Counted from the first letter of the stretch, positions 22,807-33,440 are shown. The stretch is DNA of 64,000 nt from Adiantum capillus-veneris (GCA_014529385.2 CM043947.1:102475811-102539810); one strand, 5' to 3'. The notes: a model not told the origin generated them from the letters alone. Numbers and translations are program-made.

Positions 22807-23782
22807 TCACATTGAAGCAGGCACACAATACTTGTGCTTTTCTTCCATATGAAGAACCTCTACAACACAATATTTAGGAGATGAATCTAATGTGAGGCGT
22901 TGCACCATGTGCATGGCCTTTTCTTTGCCTTGCAAAAGAGGACAATCTTTCTTGTTATGTTGGTCCGAAAGACATCTAAAACATAAATTGTGTTTCTTTG
23001 CACGCTCAAAATTAGCAGTGCTGAGAGACCCACGTGGAGTATCTCGTGATTGCTTAGGCTTCTTAGGCTCTTGTGGGCGTGGAGAGGTAGATTGTCTCTT
23101 ATTCCTCTTGGAACGTGTGGGACATCTACCTCGCCATTGGCTCTTAGCCACATTGCTCTTAGCAAAATTAGTCTATTAAAACCCCGTATCTTTTGGAATT
23201 GATCTAGACCTTCTAGTTTTAATATGATTTTCCTATACTTTGAAAGGTACTGTGTGAGAGAGAGGCCAGACATGCGGCATGCATCCCATGCTAAACCAAT
23301 CCTTATCTTGTTCATTGGAGTCCAAAAACTCTTTGGAGAAAGAAGCTTGAAACGCAGCCCAAGACAGAGAGCGAGCATCTATTGGAAATGCCATCCACCG
23401 CTTATAGGCCTTGCCTTTAAGAGATAGACTTGTTTCCACATCCGTCTTTATATCTGGGGTGTATCTCAATTGATGAATATCGCTTCATTTGTGTAAGAAC
23501 ATATTGACCGCATCCTTGTTGCGATCACGCTCTTCCCCGTGAAATTAAGAAATGGCGATATTCTTAAGTAATGCATTGCTACCTTTTGCATCTTCTGCAG
23601 CATTTGTCTCTTGAACTCCTTGAGTCGTGCGAGCTTGGTTCCCTTGAACCGTGCCACTTGTGGCTCCTTGAGTCGTCTGTGAATTCATAAATTTCACAAG
23701 TAACTCCATAAGATTGGTAACATGTTCATTAAGTGTAGAGAGGTTAGGTTCAAGTACGCTTTGGCGATATCTTCACTGGCCA
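22807..23782 (-). pseudogene. RLG-C gag relic with zinc knuckle
   Basis: The frame at 23151-22807 contains a CCHC zinc knuckle, CFRCLSDQHNKKDC, preceded by a basic stretch rich in KPKQ and SPRPQ. Earlier gag parts lie in other frames (23469-23233, 23378-22887, 23657-23466). The likely start is the ATG at about 23782 (minus), MASEDIAK. Gag packages the element RNA and the knuckle binds it. Multiple frameshifts inactivate it. Confidence 0.8.
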
Positions 23783-24162
23783 TGGTAAACACACACTAAT
23801 GCAAAGAGAGAAAAAAAAACGACAACTTATACCTTGTGAAATTGAAGTCTTTGTGTTTTGTATGCTCCACAATTTGCATTGCATGCGAACCTCGCCTTGC
23901 AAAAATTTGAGCGCTTCAATTGTCGTTCATTGTAAAAACACCTTTGTTGATTCTTCACAAAAACAAGTTTTTTTTGTGAAGGCTTTTGTTCACTTTGAAG
24001 CTATCTCCTTGAGGAAAAAATATTTTTTGGAGGAAAACTTGCCTTTCTCCGAGAAGTGAAAAGGAATGGTGAAGCTACTTCCTTAGAAGTTTTAAGCTTT
24101 CCCTTTCCTTCTAGTTTTCCTTTCAAAACAAGTAGGCTATCTTTCCTTATTATACACAAGGG

Positions 24163-24240
24163 TCAATAGCTTGATGGTAAAGTGCTAGCCTCTTACCCTC
24201 ATGGGGTGGGTTCATCCCTCCTTCATGCAAGGGTTAAGCG
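24163..24240 (+). other. tRNA-like / SINE-head sequence
   Basis: On the plus strand the stretch holds an A-box-like word, TAGCTTGATGGTAAAGTGC, and about 30 nt later a B-box-like word, GGGTTCATCCC. The spacing suits a tRNA-derived internal promoter. I could not fold it into a clean cloverleaf with a clear anticodon, so it is more likely a SINE remnant than a tRNA gene. It lies in the RLG-C leader, opposite to the element's direction. Confidence 0.35.
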
Positions 24241-24494
24241 GGCCTTCCTATGCGTGCGGCCAACGGAAGCCTTCGGAGCCTCTGTGTTATCGAGTTTGCC
24301 TTGGTCGCCTATTGTGGGGGGCGTAGATGGGGCGGCCGCGGTCGATTGTCGTTGTTTGTCCACGCGTTGTGCACAGGAAAACGTGCCTATCTTCTTTTAC
24401 TGCACAGTGGAGACATCAATGTCTGTGAAACGTGGGAGAGAAGCAAAGCGTCGCACGCACATGCAACCTGCTTTTCGCCTCCTCCCAAAAATAG

Positions 24495-24506
24495 CTCGGA
24501 TACCAA
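24495..24506 (-). other. RLG-C primer-binding site (initiator tRNA-Met type)
   Basis: The minus strand reads TGGTATCCGAGC, one base different from TGGTATCAGAGC. One base separates it from the 5' LTR. Confidence 0.92.
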
Positions 24507-24507
24507 T

Positions 24508-24629
24508 GAAAGGGCGGTGGTAATGTATGTGCTAGTTTCCACCCAACCGTGCTATCTTATAGCCTCCCCCTAGCGTACACACTATCCGGCCGTGCTGGTG
24601 GCCTTGCCCATAGGACCCATGTCCTTACA
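24508..24629 (-). repeat. RLG-C 5' LTR (122 bp)
   Basis: The left counterpart lies at 18978-19100. Eleven mismatches by eye, nine of which look like C/T or G/A changes, fit decay of methylated cytosines. Confidence 0.93.
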
Positions 24630-25140
24630 TTTATTCTTTGTGTTTAACATGTCAAAGGAATTTTGGTAATGTATCTTTCCAAGTGGAAAGCAACACTTGC
24701 CATCCGGGTAAGTATAAGGTATTCTCAACCTCATCATAAGCATCTAATTTGGTTACATTTTATTTCCAAATAAGCTTGGTTACGCTCTACACGTGGGATG
24801 TATTTGTGAGTATGGTTTTATCCTATTTGCTCTTCAGTCACATGACAAGGTCATGTAAGAGCATAGTGTAGGGTCACTTTGTCTCTTACCTGTTCATCGA
24901 GATATCATGGTGACTTTGTTCCCTATTGAAACAGTTACAGACCTACATGATATGGTTCTGTTTGGCACATGTTGTTAGTCACACGGTGTGTAACATGGTC
25001 CAAGAACTCATGGAGTTTGGTTTAGCTAATGTGGAGCAAAGTATATGAGGGTCCCTCTCGCTCAAGTCGCTTGAGTGTTTGCAATGACCTCGACACACAA
25101 GTACATCTTGTACTTGCTAGATGTCACTTTTCCTAACATC
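24630..25140. other. Spacer between RLG-C and RLG-D
   Basis: I see no gene. The first five bases are the TTTAT duplication of RLG-C and the last five, ACATC, the duplication of RLG-D. Older sequence is presumably continuous from here to 34945. Confidence 0.6.
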
Positions 25141-26673
25141 TGATGCATGGTTTTTAGGACCCCTTCTGAAGATGCAATAAAGGCACAGTCAGTTGTTGGG
25201 GAGATGAGGATACTCTAGTCCAAGGGATCTCGAAAGAGAAAAAAAATCTACTTCACAGGCACCAAAGAGTAAAAAGTGCCATGGACAGAAGATACGTGGG
25301 AACGAGCTCTTATGCATACCTACAACCTATATCTTACAGAATAGACCATTCTAGGTGTGAATTTCTAGTGAAATTTACACGAGGATGCTCGTGTGGACTC
25401 ACAGCACAGCATACTCCGTTTTCACTTTTTTACCGACAGTAAATATTTTGTACCACAATAAATATTTTTTACCAACAGTAAATATTTTTTACCTACAGTA
25501 AATATTTTTCACCTACATGGTAAATACAAATCACTTTTTACCTACAGTAACGTTTTTACCCATGGTAAATATTTTTTACTGCACCATAAGTATTTGGTAG
25601 GTAACAATTCACTGTTACTAGAAACAGTGATTGGGCATCAACAATACAGTTACAGGAGGAGAAAAGGGGAAAATCTTATGGTAAAGGTGAGTCAACAGGG
25701 ATAAAGACTTTTGAGTTGAAAAGAGACATGCTGATTTTTTCAAAGAACACATGCCAAAAGAAGCCATGGTTGAGGATTTTTTGAGAGTTTGATATTCAGG
25801 AGGACCCAGCAGGTCCCCCCCTGACATGTGCAGAACCTCCAGTTTCAACAGCCACCTACCTGCTCTTAAATGCTGGTCAAGGCCTTATCCCCATGTGTCA
25901 CAATCAGAAAAATCAGCATTTACCCTCCCCTCTCACATCACTCTAGAGAATATCTTGATGGTGACATATCAGGTGACCTCAATCTGTTGACCACCCTAAG
26001 CAAAAAGTAACCCCAATCAGCGGATTTAAGCATGTTTATCCCTAATCTTAAACCCTCTCAGAAACCTATATAAGGAGGCCTTCTCTCACTCAAAACCAAC
26101 ACTTCACCCACTTCACCAAGCAACGAAGCTATGATGACATTGCTCACAACGAGGAGCTATGGATGGAGCTCTACTCTCTCTCCCTCTCTCTCTCTCTCCC
26201 TCTAGTATGCTACATTACTAGCCCTAAACCTAAATAAAGAGTCTTCTCTCATGCTCCATGGCCACCATCCTCGCCATCATTCTCTACGGTATTGATGTGT
26301 CACTAGTAGGATCATACCTACTTGCTGGGTTGATTGTTTTTGACAAGCGATTATGCCATCCTTGGCTTGCTTCTCTATATCCTTGTTATGTATGATCAGA
26401 TGCCGTTGTATTGTTAAAGCTAATGTCTTGTGTATATATATGCTACATAGGTCCCTAAGCTTCGTTTCTATGTGTTTTGCCATATGTTTTGATGCCATCA
26501 TAATGCCAGAAGTCTCACTTGCCTATGTGCACTATGTGTGAGGTCCCTAAACCTCTTAATTTAGGGTGGTGCCCCCTTTGTTTTGTTCTTTGCTTGTTTG
26601 CATGAGGCGTGGTTTGTGGAGTGTGCACGAGTACAGAGGCCACCCGATTGCACTGCTCTTTTTCCCGCTCTCA
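25141..26673 (+). repeat. RLG-D 5' LTR
   Basis: A 1533-bp LTR starting TGATGCATGG and ending CTCTCA. At about 25430-25580 an AT-rich motif resembling TTTACCTACAGTAAATA is iterated five to six times. A CT tract near 26174-26198 is shorter in the 3' LTR. It carries the promoter listed separately. Confidence 0.95.
26067..26075 (+). promoter_or_regulatory. TATA box of RLG-D 5' LTR
   Basis: TATATAAGG in the U3 part of the LTR, followed about 30 bp later by a CA-rich stretch (CAAAACCAACACTTCACC) where transcription would be expected to start. The same word occurs at 34348-34356 in the 3' LTR. Confidence 0.7.
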
Positions 26674-26676
26674 TTT

Positions 26677-26693
26677 TGGTGCCCCCACGGAGG
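26677..26693 (+). other. RLG-D primer-binding site (tRNA not identified)
   Basis: Three bases after the LTR end the sequence TGGTGCCCCCACGGAGG begins with the obligatory TGG. It is not the initiator-Met site used by the two minus-strand chromoviruses. I cannot name the tRNA without a search. Confidence 0.65.
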
Positions 26694-26745
26694 AGGGCTA
26701 CACAGACCTTCAGTCCACAAGCAATGAAGATGTGCAATCTACAAC

Positions 26746-27460
26746 ATGGACGAATGGCGTGAGGAGTTTGCAAATTGGAGAACAGAAGAGGAGGAGGCCA
26801 GACCTCTCTTTCCTGAGGAGCCGACTAAGAGGAGGAAGATCACCTCTACACCTAAGTGGCCCAAGGCCGCAGCGCGTGCTCAAGCGTAAGGTAACATTTG
26901 GCTTAATCTCAGTAATAAGGGATTACATGACCACTACAGGCAAGAAAAAGGCTAGTGAGCAAACAACTTCAACCTCCAACTTGCAACCACGACTCTCACC
27001 CCTAAATCCTCCTGAAGCAAAGAGGCGAAGGCTTGCCTGCAAGATTGCCGCCCGTCTGCGAGTGCTCCCAGTGCACTTTGTGAATCCAGACACCACCAAT
27101 CCCAAGCCAACCTCCTGTTCGCGTGAAGATCACTTTGGATATTGTCCAAAGTGCTTTGGAGACCGGGTGAAAAGCCTCCCTGCCCTACCTTTGCTACTAA
27201 TTTTCAAGAAGTTATCTCAATCTAAGGAAACTATCTTAGTTGATGATGTGCTGCACATTAATGGTGTCACTTTCATTCGTCATGCTGATTATGGTAATAG
27301 CATCCAATTGTTGCTTGCTAAAAGGCTCAGCATTGTACAAAGTGTTGCCATCACGTCTTACGTCTTCACAGATGCATCAGGAAGAGTCGAAGTGATCCGA
27401 GGTGCTGACCTTCTGTGGCTGATCAGGCTCATTGGTCCCAAGGTGGTGCAACTAAGCTAG
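26746..27460 (+). CDS. Extra ORF of RLG-D upstream of gag, function unknown
   Basis: Two overlapping frames lie here. The first starts at the ATG at 26746 and encodes 47 residues that are acidic (EEEEARPLFPEE), then basic (KRRK), ending at a stop at 26889. The second frame is open from before 26746; its first ATG is at 26927 and it runs to 27460 (177 residues). It has a basic KRRRLACK stretch, a YCPKC cysteine pair and a hydrophobic-rich C-terminal third. Protein-like composition suggests one ancestral ORF of about 235 residues spanning a frameshift near 26880, or two exons. AAG/GTAACA at 26890 could be a splice donor. I do not recognise the family. An ORF before gag is known in Ogre-like elements, which supports the clade. 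Confidence 0.55.
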
Positions 27461-27794
27461 GCTCTTGTGTGTAAGTATGGATGCCAATAATGAGAATGAT
27501 GATCCCCGCATGTTTCCTTTCCATTTTGTGCGTCATATCCGTGTAATATTTGTATTGATAGAAAAATCTTTTATCAGCAAAGAATAGCCCTGTTGTTTGG
27601 AGCCGAGAGACTTGGGGAAATCTTGCGCTCTCCTCATCCTGTCATTCTACCCTTACTAGACTATTACCATTCCTTTGATGTGTCGATCTTCATCCTATTT
27701 TGAGCTAAGTTGTGCTAAAGCTCCAGATTGTAATTACCATACTCTATTTTAAAATAAATTGGAGCTGTTTGTGTAATTGTTTACTCTCTCACTT

Positions 27795-29081
27795 ATGGCC
27801 TTCCCTAATTTTTATGGTAAGCCTGGGGAGGTTGCTCCAGACTTTTTGGATAATTTGGAAATGGCCTTTCTGGTATCGGGAAGGGATGACGAAGCTACTA
27901 AGTTAAGGGCCTTTCCTTTGGTCTTGAGGGAAGGTGCAAAATTATGGTATCAAACTTTGGCACCTGAAGAAAGAAGAGACTGGGAGTCCTTAAAGATGGC
28001 CTTCATCGAAGAATTTCGCCGCCATGAGCCTCCAGAGGAGATATGGAGACAGCTCTTAGAGCTACGCCAAACATCACCCAATGACTATAGAAGCTATGAA
28101 GGAAAGTTTTCCAACCTGTGGGAGAAATGGTGTGCATCACTAGGTGAAGGAGAAAGGGCGCCAGAATGCGACTGTTTCCTGGCAGGGCTTTACCCCATCC
28201 TTCGAGAAAAGGTAAAAGGTAAATTCCCAGATACCTTTGATAAAGCTATGACTTATGCAAGGGAGAAGGATAGGAAGTTAAAATTCCAAGCTCAACTACA
28301 AGGGGGAATGGAGCCTCCACCGCTAGCTCAGCCTACGGCAAGGGTAGTAGCAGGGACAGGAGCAACAGACCAAGAGTCCTCTCAACAAGAATTACTTCAA
28401 CAAATCACCAATCAACTAGAGAGCCTGTCCATCAATCTGGTTCAAGGTGTAAGGGCTCCCCAGCCAGGAAATGAACGAAATAGACAAGAAGGACAAAGGC
28501 AAGCACGTGAGTACATTTGCTACAACTGTGGAGAGGTAGGTCACGACATGTATTATTGCCCCCATCCACGACGCTATCAAGGAAATGGTAATCAAAGACG
28601 GCCTCCTCGCCAGCAAGTCACTCCTCCTCGAGCTAGGCCACTAAATGGACAAAATGCACACGTGGCTCCACCAATCCAAATATTGAGACCCCCTCCTCCA
28701 CCACCACAAGCACCAGCAGAGATCCCTCCACTACCATCGGGAGGGGAGGACAGGGCTGTCTCTGTCATAAGTCCTGACAATGGTAAGGATAAAGGGAAAG
28801 AAAAAATGGAGGAAGCTGTTGCCATGCCAATAAAGAGAGTTAGGAGACAAAAAACTGATGAAATGGAAGCTTCAGAGCCGGATAAAGGGAATGAGGGTTC
28901 CTCCCAAGTGATAGGAGACAAGAAAAGGAAGAGTAGGTCAAGGAGGCACATAGGAGTAGAAGACTTTCCACTTGGGGTAGGATCCATACCTTACGACCTG
29001 GTAGCATATGTGAGTAAGCAAGGACCAAAGATTTCATGGCAGCAACTCCTCCACATTTCCCCAAAGATGCGTAGAACCTAG
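27795..29081 (+). CDS. RLG-D gag
   Basis: The first ATG in frame is at 27795 (MAFPNFYGKPGEV). The 428-residue product has a gag core with LREGAKLWYQTL, DWESLKMAFIEEF, QTSPNDYRSYEGKF and GLYPILREKV. A CCHC zinc knuckle, CYNCGEVGHDMYYC, follows near residue 245, then a Pro-rich and a Lys/Glu-rich tail. It would form the particle and bind RNA. The frame is fully open and ends with TAG at 29079-29081. The same frame reopens at once into pol. Confidence 0.92.
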   Translation: MAFPNFYGKPGEVAPDFLDNLEMAFLVSGRDDEATKLRAFPLVLREGAKLWYQTLAPEERRDWESLKMAFIEEFRRHEPPEEIWRQLLELRQTSPNDYRSYEGKFSNLWEKWCASLGEGERAPECDCFLAGLYPILREKVKGKFPDTFDKAMTYAREKDRKLKFQAQLQGGMEPPPLAQPTARVVAGTGATDQESSQQELLQQITNQLESLSINLVQGVRAPQPGNERNRQEGQRQAREYICYNCGEVGHDMYYCPHPRRYQGNGNQRRPPRQQVTPPRARPLNGQNAHVAPPIQILRPPPPPPQAPAEIPPLPSGGEDRAVSVISPDNGKDKGKEKMEEAVAMPIKRVRRQKTDEMEASEPDKGNEGSSQVIGDKKRKSRSRRHIGVEDFPLGVGSIPYDLVAYVSKQGPKISWQQLLHISPKMRRT

Positions 29082-29087
29082 TCTAAG

Positions 29088-30119
29088 ATGGTCAGCACCA
29101 GGAGGGCTAAGGCAAAGTCAGTTGGGTCTATTAGTGCAAGAGGCATGAAGGATATCGTGCCAGTCATTGATGCAGAGATTAAGAGTCAGCGAGTCTCCAA
29201 TGTGTACGTAGATGGTGGAGCCGAGATTTGTGTTATGACAGAGAAATTAATGCACAGGTTGGGTTTGGAAGTAAACGAGCAAACTTCTTTACAAGCTAAG
29301 ATGGCAAATAATGTAAGGGTGGCTTGTGTGGGAAAGGTTAATGGAGTGAAGGTTTCAGCTTTTGGTGTGGCAATCTCAATTGATGCTTATGTGATCCCAA
29401 CTAAGGGGGAGGGCTATCCGCTAATCCTTGGAAGACCTTGGCTTATGGCTATGAAAGCTAGGCAAGATTGGGAGACAGGTTCCCTTGAGTTGCGACCAAA
29501 TCATAAGGTAGGTGGCAAGCAACAAAAAATTGTGTATGACATGAAGCAGGGTAGACAACAAGACCTAGAGATGGAGACTTCTATGGATGAATGGAGCACA
29601 AGCAGCTGCTCTTCATCTGAGGATGAGTCATCTGAGGAGGATGCTAGCTCTTTGGAAGTCATGGGTATAATACTGCGAAACCCAGAAGGAGAAGGTGGTC
29701 AAGACTCTCTAAACAAGGAAGAAGCCACAGGCTTAGAGGAGATGCTAGCTAAGGACCTACTAGAAGAAGAGAGAGAACCCTATTTGCAGGTACTAAAGAA
29801 GCATGCTGGCCTCTTTATAACTGATTACGAGCACATTAAAGGAGTGACGGTAACCCAACACCATATCCAATTAAAGGAAGGTGCCAAACCAGTGGTGCAA
29901 AGGCTAAGGAGATTAGGGCTAGTGCAACAAGATGCACTCTTAAAAGAAGTAAAAAGATTACTCAAGGCAGGATTTATCTACCCAGTAGAAGATTCTGAGT
30001 GGGTGTCTCCAGTTGTGGTAGCACCAAAGAAAAATGGGAAGTGGAGGGTATGTGTGGATTACAAGCCTCTAAATGCAGCCACAAAAAGGGACCATTTTTC
30101 CTTTGCCTTTTCAAGATGA
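29088..30119 (+). pseudogene. RLG-D protease and start of reverse transcriptase
   Basis: This frame starts with ATG at 29088, in phase with gag and only two codons after its amber stop. Near residue 43 lies VYVDGGAEICVM, with DGGA in place of the typical DSGA protease motif, and near residue 110 the YPLILGRPWL block. Residues 170-205 are very acidic. From about residue 255 the reverse transcriptase begins, with SEWVSPVVVAPKKNGKWRVCVDYKPLN. A frameshift in a T-run at 30095-30099 then ends this frame at 30119. The protein would be the front of a gag-pro-pol polyprotein. Confidence 0.9.
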
Positions 30120-31710
30120 AATACTAAATGAAGTGGCTGGTCATGAAAGGTACACAGTGTGTGATGGGTACTCAGGCTACTTCCAAATCAGAATTGCAGA
30201 TGAAGAACAAAGAAAGACTACCTTCATAACACCTTGGGGGTGTTTTGCTTATAGAGTTATGCCTTTTGGTTTAACTAATGCCCCAGCTACTTTCGAGAGG
30301 TTTATGAACTTGGTGTTTCAACCTTACTTTGGTAAGTCCATACGAGTCTTCATTGATGATTTTTGCATTTACAGCTCTAGGGAAGTACATATGTCTAAGG
30401 TTGATGAAGGTTTCACCCGTCTGGCCCAATTGGGTGGGCAATTGAATAAAGACAAGTGCCACATAGGTGAGAGCAAGGTCACTCTACTAGGCCATGTTGT
30501 GTCTCAAGATGGTATTGAGGCTGACCCTGAAAAGGTAAAGACATTGTTAGCTTTACCTACTCCTTCAAACGTGAAGCAACTAGTCTCCTTCATTCAAAAG
30601 GTTCGCTACATGGGACGATTCATACATCTCCTTTCTCAGGCAATCTATCCTTTGTAGCAGCTCACTAAACACACTACATTGACATGGAGTGAGGAGGGTG
30701 AAAGGTGCTTTCAAGAAGTTAAAACCATTTTGAGCTCATTGCCTGTCGTCCTACAACCCACATGGGCTGAATTATTCTATGTAAATCCTAGTGTAGGTCC
30801 AGAAGCTCTAGGAGCTGTCTTGATGCAAAAAGACCCAAAGACATCTCTCATGAGACCAGTCTACTTCTCTAGTAGGGTGATGACAGCTGCTGAAAAGGGT
30901 TTCAGCGCAACTGAGCAATTGGTGCTAGCTCTTATGTTTGCAGTGGAGAAGTTTCGGGCTTACTTACTTCCGAGACAATTTGTGGTGATCACAACTGAGG
31001 AGGTTTTTCCATATGCCCTACAACACATGGAATTGTCTCAAAGAATAGCAAAGTGGGTGGTGCAGCTTCAAGAGTTTGACTACACACTACAAGTAGAGGA
31101 TTCCACCCGTGCTTGTTTGGCAGATGTCCTCACACAAAGGTGTTATGAGAAGGCCAAGAAAGAGGCACCTCGTAAGGTACCGCCTATCCCGGAGCCTAAA
31201 GTTCTACTGGGAGCACACAGTCTGTATTTTGATGGGGCTTACAAGAGGACCAAAGACAAGGCATCAGTAGGCATAGTAATATTAGGTCCAGAGAAGGAGA
31301 AGATCTTTGCAAAAGGGTTTCATCTAAAAGAGGTTCATTCTAGCAATGAAGCAGAGTACCATGCCCTTGTTTTAGGGTTGCAATGTTGTCTTTCTCAGGG
31401 CATCACAAAGCTAAATGTTTTTGGTGACTCCATGTTGATTATTAAGCAAATGGTTGGTGTATGGGCCTGTAAAAATGACAAATTGTCTGTTAAGATGAGG
31501 GAAGCAAAGGCCTTGTTGAAGGGTTTTAAAGAAGTTCGAGTGCACTTTGTACCTAGAGATCAAAATCGAGAAGCAGATGCCTTAACAGGTGAAGAAATAC
31601 AAACTCTCATAGTAGGTGCTATCCTTGTGAAAAGTCCTTTATACCAGGGAAAGGAGGAGCTGCATGATTTACTTTACTTTCTGAGCATTGTGAAGCACCC
31701 TCTGGTATGA
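30120..31710 (+). pseudogene. RLG-D reverse transcriptase and two RNase H domains
   Basis: After the frameshift the reverse transcriptase continues with [26 protein letters not shown], the catalytic FIDDFCIYS and LGHVVSQDGIEADPEKV, then a stop at 30655-30657. The same frame reopens into the gypsy RNase H, whose first acidic position reads YVNPSVGPEALGAVL and whose later TDH-like site reads TTEEV, so it looks catalytically degenerate. An archaeal-type RNase H follows, with YFDGAY, NEAEYHALVLGL, FGDSMLII and NREADAL, a full D-E-D-D set. This dual arrangement is characteristic of the Tat clade. The frame ends at 31708-31710. Confidence 0.9.
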
Positions 31711-33108
31711 GTAAAAGTGAACGTAGGTGGTTGGCAAAAAAGGCTACCAGCTATAGCTTAGTGAATGAGGACTTGTATTGTAGAGGGAAAGATGCTGTCT
31801 TAATGAGAGTTCCTGCATCCCAAGAGATAAAGGATATTTTGTTTAGTTGCCATGAAGGTGTGTGTGGTGGCCACTTTGCACAAGAGATTACTAGCAGTGA
31901 ATGAGGACTTGTATTGTAGAGGGAAAGATGTTGTCTTAAGGAGAGTTCCTGCATCCCAAGAGATAAAGGATATTTTGTTTAGTTGTCATGAAGGTGTGTG
32001 TGGTGGCCACTTTGCACAAGAGATTACTAGCAGAAAGATTTTACAAGCAGGGTTCACGTGGCCAAGCCTCCATCGAGATGTACAACATTGGTGCCGCACA
32101 TGTGAGGTTTGCCAAAAAGCTGGACCAAGGCGTCTTACCCATGAAAATCAGCATCCAATCAAAACCTATGGGCCATTTGAAAAATGGGGGATAGATGCAA
32201 TAGGGCCACTACCTTGCACTCAATCAGGGAAGGAATACATCATTATGGGGGTGGAGTACATGACCAGATGGGCAGAAGCTCGTCCCACAAAGCGCATCAC
32301 AGCCAAGGACGTGAGTGATTTCATTTTTGAATGCCGTTTTGGCACACCTTTGGAGATTCTCTCTGATAGGGGACCGGGATTTCGAGCTGATTTAGTCGGG
32401 CAATTGATGAGCAAGTTAAAAATCAAGCGCAGGCACTCTACACCATACTACCCTCAGTGCAATGGTCTTGTGGAAAAGGTAAATGGTCTTATATGTAAAA
32501 TCATCACTAAGCAAGTGCATTTACATCCTAAGGCATGGGACAAACACCTAGATGCAGCACTTTGGGCCTACAGAACATCCTTTAAAACATCCTTGGGGTA
32601 TACACCTTTTCACTTGGTTTACGGGCAAGAGGCACTATTGCCTATAGAAGTGGAGCTAGCGAGCCTCCGAGTTCTAAAAGCACATCAAGAGGATAGTCAA
32701 GAGAAGCAGGTGGAAGGAAGAATCATCGATTTGGAGAGGTTAGGGCTAGATCGAGAGTCAACAATGAAGTACTATGCAGCCCAGGCAGAGAAGAAACGAA
32801 AGAAGTTCAATCGCAACCTTGTCAAGAAAGGTATCAAGGAAGGTTCTTTAGTGCTCAGATACGACAATCGCTTTGATCGCAGGAAGGATGGTAAGTTCTT
32901 GCTTAAGTGGGAAGGCCCTTTTGTAGTGATACAGAGGTTCTCAAATGGTAGTTACCAACTAGGTGACCTAGATGGTAAGGTACATCAGACCCCGGTAAAT
33001 GGTTGGCGATTGAAGGCCTACCAATGTCGTCTTTCACAGCCATATGCTGGTGAAATCAATGCTAAGGATGGTTCAGAGGAGAGCTCATCATATTCGAGCT
33101 CCAACTAA
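31711..33108 (+). pseudogene. RLG-D integrase with internal tandem duplication
   Basis: The integrase has a zinc-binding HHCC region (HEGVCGGHFA...CRTCEVCQKAG) and a DDE core with GIDAIGPLP, a SDRGPGFRADLV block and QCNGLVEKVNG. The C-terminal FHLVYGQEALLP and a final LKWEGPFVV-GSYQL block complete it, and the last residues are Ser-rich. The frame is open from within 31852 to 33108. At its front a 136-bp block (31761-31896) is repeated at 31897-32032 with about three mismatches. Because 136 is not a multiple of three, the repeat breaks the frame inside the zinc-binding region. No chromodomain is seen, unlike RLG-A and RLG-C. Confidence 0.92.
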
Positions 33109-33423
33109 GGTAACAATCATGTACATAGTCGTTTTTTTTTTTTTTTTTTTTGTTAAAGGAAAAAAAGAGAAGAAAAAAAGAAAAAAAGAGAATGCTACCA
33201 GTGAAAGCGGATATTGACAATGGATGGGGTATGGCTTTCAAGGGTCTAGGAGACCAGTTGTTAGTCATGGATGGATACAATTATTCATCAGAAAGGACTA
33301 AACAGGGTACATCAGCCAAGAAAGCAGTAACATGGCAAATTCAATTGGTACCAGGTGGGTAAGTATTCAAGAGAACCCTATTGTAGCACAACCTACAGCT
33401 AGAGGCATCAAATACCTCTAGCT

Positions 33424-33440
33424 TAAGGGGGAGGGCTATA
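33424..33440 (+). other. RLG-D polypurine tract
   Basis: AAGGGGGAGGGCTATA immediately precedes the 3' LTR. It is the usual form of the plus-strand primer site in plant gypsy elements. Confidence 0.9.

Larger units (their letters stand above)
18978..24629 (-). mobile_element. RLG-C: chromovirus with very short LTRs
   Basis: LTRs of 123 bp (18978-19100) and 122 bp (24508-24629) flank gag, protease, reverse transcriptase, integrase and chromodomain on the minus strand. Perfect 5-bp target duplications TTTAT (18973-18977, 24630-24634) and TG...CA ends mark the borders. An initiator-Met primer site and a purine tract sit where expected. The LTRs differ at about 11 of 122 positions by eye, mostly transitions, so the insertion is fairly old. 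The 5.65-kb length is near the usual chromovirus size, but all genes carry stops or frameshifts. Confidence 0.95.
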
